12,824 bases of DNA from Saprospiraceae bacterium (lineage in GTDB: Bacteria; Bacteroidota; Bacteroidia; Chitinophagales; Saprospiraceae), in the NCBI GenBank assembly GCA_020630355.1, contig JAHDBO010000033.1, positions 1 through 12,824 on the forward strand. The letters run 5' to 3'. Both the position numbers and the translations under genes were made by a program. Each line of letters starts with the position of its first letter. Within the stretch, counting starts at the first letter, position 1. The notes beneath the pieces are model-generated. The model was not told the DNA's origin, made no database searches, and saw only the letters and a program-made list of their open reading frames with translations. Positions 1 to 5,248 of this stretch are shown one piece after another.

Positions 1-63
1 GTCATTTTTTAGAAAGTCAGGTTCATAAAGTATTGGTTTTCAGCTTACAGAAATTTAGACAAG

Positions 64-91
64 CCCTAAGAACTCTTTACTTTTTTTAGGG
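64..91. repeat. Short inverted repeat upstream of the Nudix gene
   Basis: CCCTAA at 64-69 is matched by TTAGGG at 86-91 with a 16-base AT-rich spacer. It lies just before the ATG at 97, so it would sit in the leader of the Nudix gene or mark the 3' end of a gene off the left edge. No T-run follows it on the plus strand, so it is not a convincing terminator. No good TAnnTTTG promoter match is visible in bases 1-96. Confidence 0.25.
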
Positions 92-138
92 TTGTAATGG
101 TAGCAAAAATTGCACAACCCTCAAAGCAAGGATTCATT

Positions 139-780
139 ATGAAAATAGTACATCAGGAAAAATTTATAGCTGGACTAACTAGGGGCTTGAAGGGAGCCTT
201 GCCAGGAATCGAGGCTCAAAATAGAATGGCTCACAAAGTACGCCGACGTAAAATGACTCCGCCTGATGATGTAAGAATCGCTTGTGTACTCGCTTTATTT
301 TATCCTAAAAATAATGAGTGGCATACGGTCTTAATGGAGCGTGTCTCCAACACGATTAGGGATAAGCATAAAGGTCAGATTAGCTTTCCTGGGGGAAAAC
401 TGGAAGAACATGATGCTAGCTTTGAAGCAGCTGCATTGAGAGAAGCGAAGGAAGAAGTGAATGTGAATCCCAAGGAGGTAAGGGTGCTTGGTCGCTTGAC
501 GGAATTATACATACCAGTTAGCAATTTTTTGGTGTATCCAGTAGTTGGATTTAGTGAAGAAGTCCCTGATTTGAAACCTGAGCCTAGCGAGGTTGCCAAT
601 ATCCTAGAAGTCCCTTTCGAGCATTTTATGAGGACGGAGCATGTGAAAACGGCAGACTTGAAAATTGCCCCTCATATCACGCTGCGTGAAGTGCCTTATT
701 TTGATATTAATGGACAAATGCTCTGGGGGGCTACTGCGATGATGATGAGCGAATTATTGGAAGTAGTAAAAACGATATAA
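139..780 (+). CDS. Nudix hydrolase, NudL/NUDT7-type CoA pyrophosphatase
   Basis: Probable coenzyme A pyrophosphatase, which cleaves CoA, oxidised CoA or acyl-CoA to 3',5'-ADP and phosphopantetheine derivatives; cytoplasmic, metal-dependent. Numbering is from the ATG at 139 (213 residues). The family-specific stretch runs at about 65-86, with HKGQISFPGG ending at the Nudix box. The box continues at 85-109, with metal-binding residues in REAKEE (101-106). D92 replaces the first canonical Glu and N108 the usual Gly; from memory E. coli NudL also deviates at these positions. The C-terminal WGATAMMMSELLEVV matches the WGMTA-type tail of NudL. An in-frame ATG at 97 would give 227 residues, but the extra 14 are not family-like and MKIVHQEKF at 139 fits the usual N-terminus, so I prefer 139. 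The gene stands alone, with a hairpin 8 bases after its stop. Family confident; exact substrate inferred. Confidence 0.85.
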   Translation: MKIVHQEKFIAGLTRGLKGALPGIEAQNRMAHKVRRRKMTPPDDVRIACVLALFYPKNNEWHTVLMERVSNTIRDKHKGQISFPGGKLEEHDASFEAAALREAKEEVNVNPKEVRVLGRLTELYIPVSNFLVYPVVGFSEEVPDLKPEPSEVANILEVPFEHFMRTEHVKTADLKIAPHITLREVPYFDINGQMLWGATAMMMSELLEVVKTI

Positions 781-782
781 AC

Positions 783-813
783 AAAAAAAGGTGAGACTTC
801 TAAGTCTCACCTT
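783..813. terminator. Strong hairpin after the Nudix gene, T-run on the minus strand
   Basis: Perfect 12-bp stem (788-799 with 802-813, core GGTGAGACTT/AAGTCTCACC) with a 2-base loop, effectively 11 bp with a 4-base loop. It begins 8 bases after the Nudix stop. Seven A residues at 783-789 precede it, so the classical hairpin-plus-T7 arrangement is on the minus strand; on the plus strand it is followed by TTACAACCATTTT. It may end the Nudix mRNA, a minus-strand transcript, or both. Confidence 0.65.
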
Positions 814-914
814 ACAACCATTTTAAAACTAACTACTATGCAAATATGAGAATTGCCAATTATTAATAGTAACTGTGATTTAGACTTAATGAGTTAATCA
901 AAGTCACTTCTTCA
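783..914 (-). ncRNA. Possible small RNA on the minus strand
   Basis: Speculative. A perfect -7 element (TATATTTG, reverse complement of 921-928) and a hairpin followed by T7 (813-783) bracket about 130 bases with no coding potential. The span contains further local pairing (GACTT 883-887 with AAGTC 901-905; the AATTG/CAATT palindrome at 851-861). I see no signature of tmRNA, RNase P RNA, SRP RNA or 6S RNA. There is no convincing TTG -33 element. The remainder of the interval (929-1064) is AT-rich and I see nothing else in it. Confidence 0.25.
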
Positions 915-920
915 ATAATA

Positions 921-928
921 CAAATATA
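921..928 (-). promoter_or_regulatory. Possible -7 element for the minus-strand small RNA
   Basis: The reverse complement reads TATATTTG, a full match to the Bacteroidota TAnnTTTG element. In this AT-rich stretch a chance match is plausible, and no TTG is found about 19 bases upstream. Confidence 0.3.
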
Positions 929-1064
929 ATATAATTGTATATTAATTGTGTTCCTATGAGTGTTTTTGATATTAAGTGAATGTTAAGAATACATTTCCAT
1001 AACAAAGACGATAGAAACATATCTTATAAAAGATAATAGAGGTGAAAATGTTCAAAAATAGAAT

Positions 1065-1096
1065 AAAAAAAACCTCAAAGAAATTATTCTTTGAGG
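1065..1096 (-). terminator. Rho-independent terminator of tRNA-Gln
   Basis: 10-bp perfect stem (CCTCAAAGAA 1073-1082, TTCTTTGAGG 1087-1096) with a 4-base loop. On the minus strand it is followed by eight T residues (complement of 1065-1072). It starts 8 bases beyond the tRNA 3' end. On the plus strand the hairpin is followed only by CTTTT, so its main direction is minus. Confidence 0.85.
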
Positions 1097-1104
1097 CTTT
1101 TAAG

Positions 1105-1175
1105 TTGGCCTACAAGGATTCGAACCTTGAATGACAGAACCAAAAACTGTAGTGTTACCGTTACACTATAGGCCA
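1105..1175 (-). tRNA. tRNA-Gln (anticodon TTG)
   Basis: Full 71-base cloverleaf on the minus strand. The acceptor stem TGGCCTA/TAGGCCA has 7 perfect pairs. The D arm is GTGT-AACGGTA-ACAC. The anticodon arm is ACAGT-TTTTGGT-TCTGT, with anticodon TTG at plus positions 1141-1143. The T arm is CAAGG-TTCGAAT-CCTTG. The discriminator is A (complement of 1105) and CCA is not encoded. The T-T opposition at the base of the anticodon loop also occurs in E. coli tRNA-Gln, so it is not a defect. The tRNA decodes CAA and, by wobble, CAG. It is a single-gene unit with its own promoter and terminator. Confidence 0.96.
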
Positions 1176-1195
1176 TGCTTGTTTGTAAAGCGATG

Positions 1196-1203
1196 CAAAT
1201 TTA
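1196..1203 (-). promoter_or_regulatory. -7 element of the tRNA-Gln promoter
   Basis: The reverse complement reads TAAATTTG, a full match to TAnnTTTG, with its 3' edge 20 bases upstream of the tRNA 5' end. That is a sensible distance for transcription start and 5' processing. A TTG -33 box at the expected place is not clear; the sequence there is T-rich. Confidence 0.55.
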
Positions 1204-1227
1204 AAACAATCCTGAAAACTAAAAAAG

Positions 1228-1308
1228 TTCCTGAAGAATATTTTTTAAAAAAAATTACATCATTTCTTTTCGTCTATTAATCATAAAGATTGAACTTTTC
1301 TTCAGGAA
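1228..1308. repeat. 11-bp inverted repeat between the tRNA-Gln and DUF2723 promoters
   Basis: TTCCTGAAGAA (1228-1238) and its exact reverse complement TTCTTCAGGAA (1298-1308) are separated by 59 AT-rich bases. The left arm lies about 25 bases upstream of the tRNA -7 element, the right arm about 36 bases upstream of a possible DUF2723 -7 element. No T-run follows either arm, so it is not an obvious terminator. It could be paired operator half-sites or a long-range cruciform. Confidence 0.45.
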
Positions 1309-1323
1309 TCTACTACTTTTAGC

Positions 1324-1351
1324 TTGAGATTTCAATCATTTGTTATTTTTA
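1324..1351 (+). promoter_or_regulatory. Possible promoter of the DUF2723 gene
   Basis: TTG (1324-1326), 17 bases, then TATTTTTA (1344-1351), one mismatch from TAnnTTTG. It would give a leader of about 50 bases before the ATG at 1408. This is weak, as the region is very AT-rich. Confidence 0.3.
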
Positions 1352-1407
1352 CACATCTTTTCAAGTGAAAAAGCTTCGTGCTACATTTTTCACCAATATA
1401 ACCATCA

Positions 1408-4400
1408 ATGGATTTCAAAAAAATTCACAACCTTTCAGGCTGGCTCGTTTTTGCCATCGCAACGATTGTTTTTTATTCTACGGCCGAATCTACAGGTTCC
1501 TTATGGGATTGTGGAGAGTTCATCGCCGGAGCTTACAAATTTGAAGTTGTTCACCCTCCTGGTGCCGCTGTGTTCTTGATTCTAGGAAGGATGTTCACTC
1601 TAGTTGCGGAACTGTTCTCGGGTTCAGGAGATGCTATTTCTTTTTCAGTCAATGTGATGTCTGGTGTAAGTACGGCGTTTATGGCGGCTTTTGTTTGCTG
1701 GTCTGCTGGTATTTTTGCGAAGATGTCGCTTGTTGGTCGTTCAGGTACGCCTAGTAGCACCGAAAATATCGTAATAGCAGCGGCAGGCATAGTTGCAGGT
1801 TTGGCTTCGGCATTTTGTACCTCTATATGGTTTTCTGCGGTAGAAGGGGAAGTGTATGGATTGTCTACTTTCTTTACGGCGTTGGTGGTCTGGGCGATGG
1901 TCAAATGGTACCATCTACCCGATACGCCACAAGCAGACCGATGGATCGTCTTTGCCATATACATGGCTGGTATCTCCACAGGTGTTCACTTGTTGAGTTT
2001 GTTGACTTTCCCTGCTTTGGCTTTATTCTATTATTTTAAAAAATATAAAGAACACTCTATTTTGGGAATGTTCCTAGCGGCAGCAGCTGGAGTAGGTTTG
2101 ATGGGATTCATACAAGTGATTGTCATCTTAGGTATCCCGAAGCTGTGGTCTTGGTTTGACTTATTTGCTGTCAATACGCTGGGGATGCCTCTACATTCAG
2201 GTTTGTTATTTGTCTTTGCGCTATTTGCAGGAGGAATCTACTTAGGGACGAGGTATGCAGAGCGGAACAAACTTCCGAATATTCAAAAAGCACTGTTTAC
2301 GCTTTCCTTGGTAATCGTTGGTTTTTCTACCGTTGGAGTCGTCGTTATCCGAGCAAACGCGGATACACCTATCAATATGAACGACCCTAGCAATGCCATG
2401 CGTTTGGTGCCTTATCTGAATAGGGAACAATACGGTGAGCGTCCATTATTATTCGGACCGCATTTCGATGCGCCAGTGGTCGGGTATAATAAAGTGGCAG
2501 ATAGATATGATTATGTCGATGGCGAGTATAGAGTCGTTGACCAGAAAATAGAGTACGAATATAATAGCAAAGATAAAATGTTCTTCCCTCGACTGGGGCA
2601 TACGGAGGGTTCTCGTCCTGCTTTGTACAAACAAAGATGGCAAATTAAATCGCCACCAAGTATGGGCGACAATATTGGATTCTTTGTCACCTATCAGTTG
2701 CGTTGGATGTACTGGCGTTACTTCATGTGGAATTTTTCTGGTCGTCAAAATGGGGATCAAGGCTATTATCCTTGGGACGCCAATTCTGGGCACTGGATTA
2801 CTGGAATCAATTTTATCGATAATATGCTTGTGCATAATATGGATGAATTGACGGATACACAAAAAAATGACCCCGCTCGGAACACCTATTTTATGCTGCC
2901 ATTTATTTTTGGCTTGATTGGAATGTTCTACCACTTCCGAAAACGACAAAATGATGCCTTAGCGGTTCTTGCTTTGTTCCTGATGACGGGAGTTGCGATT
3001 ATAGTTTACTCCAACCAACCTCCAAACGAACCGAGGGAACGGGATTATGTATTGGTGGGGTCGTTCTTCACTTATTGTATGTGGATTGGATTGGCAGTGC
3101 CAGCCGTTTATGAATTATTGAGGGAGCGGTTCAATATGTCGGGCATTGCCCCTGCTGCCATTGCTGGATTGGCGATTGCGACTGCACCGCTTATTATGTT
3201 TACACAAAATTTAGATGACCATAATAGAAATGGACATTATGGTGCTAAAGATTATGCTTCTAATTTCTTAAATTCTCTGGACGAGAATGCGATTATATTC
3301 ACTTATGGCGATAATGATACTTATCCGCTGTGGTATGTCCAAGAGGTACAAGGCATCAGGACGGATGTTCGGGTGGTGAATTTGAGTTTGATACAAGTAG
3401 ATTGGTATATCCACCAATTGATGCGCAAAGTCAATGATTCAGAACCGCTTAAATTTACCGTTTCAAAAGAAGCTTATCGAGGGCAAGACCTGTCTCAGAT
3501 ATTATATCTGGATGATGACAAACCAGACCAAGCGGCTGATTTAGGTTCTATTCTTCAATTCGTGGGAAGTAAGAAGGTAAAAACGCCTTATTTGCCAACA
3601 AGAAGAATGGTGATTCCTGTAGATAAAGGAAATGTCCTGCGCTCAGAAATGGTTCGACCACTGGATAGGGATACGATTGAAAACCAGATTATCGTAAACG
3701 TGCCTTTAAAGGGAAGGAGTCAAAAATATATCTTGAAGGGAGATTTGGCGATGTTGGACATTATTCACTCCAACTATAAAGACCGCCCTATTTATTTTGC
3801 GACGACCATTCCCAACGCGAGTGAAAACATGATGGGTTTCAAGGATTACACGCAGTTGGAAGGGCTTGCATTGAGATTAGTACCAGTTAAAACGAAAGCA
3901 GACAGCCGATTTGCAGGTATGCAATCCTTAAGCTTAGGGAATGTACATACGGATAAAGTTTATGATAATATCATGAACCGTTGGAAGTGGGGGAATTTTG
4001 ATAAAAAAGACACCTATATCAATGAAAAATATGGACCGAGTTTGCAAAGTATGCGCATGATTTTCTTGAGAGGAATCAGAGCTTCTTTGGATGAAAACAA
4101 AAAAGACAAAGCAGTCGAACTGGTAGATAAATTTTTTGAATCCTTCCCACATTTCAACTTCCCTTATGACTATTCTACCTTTGAGTTTTTACGGTCGTAT
4201 GCCGATGCAGGAGCTTGGGACAAGGCCAAACCACATATCGAGATACTAGCGAATGAGCTCGAACAGAAAATTGAATTTGTGGTCTCTTTGGATGACTCAA
4301 CACTTGATAGAAGTGGATATTTACAAGCGGAACTGTCAACAGCCTTACAAACAGCGAATAATTTGATAGCGCTTTCTTCTAGGGAGAAAGATGAGGCGAT

Positions 4401-4464
4401 GAAGAATAAGTTGAGAACAATGTTTGAGCCATATCGGCAAGCAGCAGAACAGGGGGAACGTTGA
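1408..4464 (+). CDS. DUF2723 multi-spanning membrane protein, TMEM260-like, probable protein O-glycosyltransferase
   Basis: 1018-residue integral membrane protein of the DUF2723 family. The human relative TMEM260 is an O-mannosyltransferase; glycosyl transfer from a lipid-linked sugar to exported proteins is therefore inferred here. The N-terminus carries the conserved block with TGSLWDCGEF (29-38) and HPPGAAVF (49-56); the acidic residues D34 and E37 are candidate active-site residues. Hydrophobic segments lie near 10-27, 50-70, 78-104, 120-145, 149-166, 178-210, 217-245, 262-282, 293-315, 494-512, 516-536, 546-571 and 580-600. A soluble loop (about 320-490) separates the two membrane blocks. 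After the last segment comes a conserved FTYGDNDTYPLWYV (about 630-644) and a large soluble C-terminal part with a helical end (about 870-1018). The ATG at 1408 starts directly at the family N-terminus. Single-gene unit with a strong terminator 23 bases after the stop. Family confident; donor and acceptor unknown. Confidence 0.88.
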   Translation: MDFKKIHNLSGWLVFAIATIVFYSTAESTGSLWDCGEFIAGAYKFEVVHPPGAAVFLILGRMFTLVAELFSGSGDAISFSVNVMSGVSTAFMAAFVCWSAGIFAKMSLVGRSGTPSSTENIVIAAAGIVAGLASAFCTSIWFSAVEGEVYGLSTFFTALVVWAMVKWYHLPDTPQADRWIVFAIYMAGISTGVHLLSLLTFPALALFYYFKKYKEHSILGMFLAAAAGVGLMGFIQVIVILGIPKLWSWFDLFAVNTLGMPLHSGLLFVFALFAGGIYLGTRYAERNKLPNIQKALFTLSLVIVGFSTVGVVVIRANADTPINMNDPSNAMRLVPYLNREQYGERPLLFGPHFDAPVVGYNKVADRYDYVDGEYRVVDQKIEYEYNSKDKMFFPRLGHTEGSRPALYKQRWQIKSPPSMGDNIGFFVTYQLRWMYWRYFMWNFSGRQNGDQGYYPWDANSGHWITGINFIDNMLVHNMDELTDTQKNDPARNTYFMLPFIFGLIGMFYHFRKRQNDALAVLALFLMTGVAIIVYSNQPPNEPRERDYVLVGSFFTYCMWIGLAVPAVYELLRERFNMSGIAPAAIAGLAIATAPLIMFTQNLDDHNRNGHYGAKDYASNFLNSLDENAIIFTYGDNDTYPLWYVQEVQGIRTDVRVVNLSLIQVDWYIHQLMRKVNDSEPLKFTVSKEAYRGQDLSQILYLDDDKPDQAADLGSILQFVGSKKVKTPYLPTRRMVIPVDKGNVLRSEMVRPLDRDTIENQIIVNVPLKGRSQKYILKGDLAMLDIIHSNYKDRPIYFATTIPNASENMMGFKDYTQLEGLALRLVPVKTKADSRFAGMQSLSLGNVHTDKVYDNIMNRWKWGNFDKKDTYINEKYGPSLQSMRMIFLRGIRASLDENKKDKAVELVDKFFESFPHFNFPYDYSTFEFLRSYADAGAWDKAKPHIEILANELEQKIEFVVSLDDSTLDRSGYLQAELSTALQTANNLIALSSREKDEAMKNKLRTMFEPYRQAAEQGER

Positions 4465-4487
4465 TAAAACGCCTATGATACAGAAAG

Positions 4488-4524
4488 AAAGTCGAGTAGA
4501 TTTCAATCTACTCGACTTTTTTTT
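4488..4524 (+). terminator. Rho-independent terminator of the DUF2723 gene
   Basis: 13-bp perfect stem (AAAGTCGAGTAGA 4488-4500 with TCTACTCGACTTT 4507-4519), 6-base loop, and an uninterrupted T-run at 4517-4524. It starts 23 bases after the stop codon. Confidence 0.93.
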
Positions 4525-4538
4525 ACGAGAAACAAAAA

Positions 4539-4661
4539 ATGGAGCAAGATCGGCTTTACCCCCCAGAAAAACTGATCTGCTCCATAATATGCCCAAGGGC
4601 AATTTCTTTTTAAAAGTGAGAAATGGGTCGGTTACCCCCCAGTTACCGCCCCATCTCACTT
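4539..4661. ncRNA. Twin hairpins with an identical C-rich/G-rich loop (unrecognised structured element)
   Basis: Hairpin 1: ATGGAGCA (4539-4546) pairs with TGCTCCAT (4578-4585); after a bulged A4547, GATCGG (4548-4553) pairs with CTGATC (4572-4577), including one G-T pair. Hairpin 2: AAGTGAGA (4614-4621) pairs with TCTCACTT (4654-4661), then TGGG (4624-4627) with CCCA (4650-4653), then CGGT (4629-4632) with ACCG (4645-4648). Both loops contain TTACCCCCCAG (4556-4566 and 4633-4643 region; second copy begins at T4632/T4633). The stems are unrelated in sequence. A palindrome TGCCCAAGGGCA (4590-4601) lies between them. On the minus strand hairpin 1 is followed by ATTTTTTG and hairpin 2 by TTTT, so a minus transcript leaving the small gene at 4725 could end here with loops CTGGGGGGTAA. 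No plus-strand promoter is visible. I do not recognise a known RNA family. Confidence 0.5.
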
Positions 4662-4668
4662 CATTATA

Positions 4669-4726
4669 AGCCACTTTTGGCTCTTTTATCTTTGAGATGA
4701 GTATGCCTGAAAAGGATTAGCTCATC
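4669..4726. other. Two smaller hairpins, the second overlapping the stop of the small minus-strand gene
   Basis: AGCCA (4669-4673) pairs with TGGCT (4678-4682) and is followed on the plus strand by CTTTTATCTTT, a weak terminator-like layout. GATGAG (4696-4701) pairs with CTCATC (4721-4726), with an inner CCT/AGG (4706-4708, 4713-4715). The right arm enters the TGA stop codon (4725-4727) of the minus-strand gene. Together with the twin hairpins they make the whole 4488-4727 interval unusually rich in inverted repeats. Confidence 0.4.
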
Positions 4727-4973
4727 ATGCGATTTTTAGTTGTCGATCCTCATTATTGCCTTTCAAACTTAAAATTAAGTCTTTAGACTTCGCTTCTAAA
4801 ACCTTGTTGAACGCTGTTTTATAAGCACCATAATCACTGAAGTCTTGATAAGGAATGACATCATTGTCTGATTGTATTAAAATCATAAACCTTAATTCAT
4901 TCTCTTTGTAATAGAATTTTGTAATCAAATTACTGATTCTGCTTCCACGTATGGTATTGATTATGTTTTGCAT
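4725..4973 (-). CDS. Small hypothetical protein (82 residues)
   Basis: I do not recognise this protein. It is 82 residues, soluble, and mixed in charge with no signal peptide, membrane segment or cysteine. The central part (FYYKENELRFMILIQ, about 20-34) looks like beta strands, followed by an aromatic/acidic turn (DFSDYGAY) and a lysine-rich helix (about 50-66). The composition is protein-like, and the frame is not a shadow because it overlaps no other gene. The ATG at 4973 is the only reasonable start; a 9-base direct repeat (TAGGCAATA) abuts it. No clear TAnnTTTG promoter is seen upstream. It is divergent from htpG, and its 3' side runs into the hairpin-dense region, so those hairpins may form its 3' UTR. 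Moderate confidence that it is a real gene. Confidence 0.5.
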   Translation of the reverse strand: MQNIINTIRGSRISNLITKFYYKENELRFMILIQSDNDVIPYQDFSDYGAYKTAFNKVLEAKSKDLILSLKGNNEDRQLKIA

Positions 4974-5028
4974 TAGGCAATAGTTTTATAAGGGGACTAA
5001 GATTAAATACGCTTTACAATAGGCAATA
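4974..5028. repeat. Direct repeat TAGGCAATA, two copies
   Basis: TAGGCAATA occurs at 4974-4982 and 5020-5028, 46 bases apart, in the leader of the small minus-strand gene; the first copy directly abuts its start codon. Possible operator or leader element. Confidence 0.35.
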
Positions 5029-5065
5029 TCCATTCCTAAAATGCCAAAAAGGGAAGTGCGGTTGA

Positions 5066-5073
5066 TATTTTTG
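5066..5073 (+). promoter_or_regulatory. Possible -7 element for htpG
   Basis: TATTTTTG fully matches TAnnTTTG and would give a leader of roughly 170 bases before the htpG ATG. No TTG lies at about 19 bases upstream, so this is tentative. I see no CIRCE (GAGTGCTAA-type) heat-shock operator. Confidence 0.3.
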
Positions 5074-5142
5074 TGACATGATAAAAATAAATTAATTGAT
5101 AAATATTTTAATATATAGTCACTTTTATTGGCTGATTTATTA

Positions 5143-5207
5143 AGCTAACTAGCTGTTTATCCGTCATTTTGTCATGTTTTGTTGGTATGGCATAGGCTTT
5201 GAAAAGC
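5143..5207. repeat. Two short palindromes in the htpG leader
   Basis: AGCTA-AC-TAGCT (5143-5154) and GCTTT-GA-AAAGC (5196-5207) are each 5-bp arms around a 2-base centre. They lie 42-106 bases upstream of the htpG start. They may be binding sites or chance; the spacing from the start codon permits a regulatory role. Confidence 0.25.
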
Positions 5208-5248
5208 TTAATATTGTTGATTTTTATTTTATGAAAATTCAGATATAA

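Noticed and set aside
723..730. CTGGGGGG in the Nudix mRNA, perfectly complementary to the CCCCCCAG of the twin-hairpin loops
   Set aside because: Eight bases, entirely explained by conserved codons for Trp-Gly near the Nudix C-terminus; a chance match is likely and no transcript direction is known for the hairpins.
1048..1134. Plus-strand 28-codon frame preceded by the purine-rich AGAGGTGAAA
   Set aside because: It runs straight through the tRNA-Gln terminator and into the antisense of the tRNA, so its sequence is fixed by those features.
1105..1175. T-T mismatch in the anticodon stem as a sign of a tRNA pseudogene
   Set aside because: The same opposition is found in E. coli tRNA-Gln, and all other stems pair perfectly.
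1340..1579. 79-codon plus-strand frame overlapping the start of the DUF2723 gene
   Set aside because: Out of frame with a clear family protein, and no independent support.
4424..4674. Frames of about 80-110 codons on both strands across 4345-4674
   Set aside because: They traverse the DUF2723 terminator and the twin hairpins and translate their inverted repeats; composition is not protein-like.
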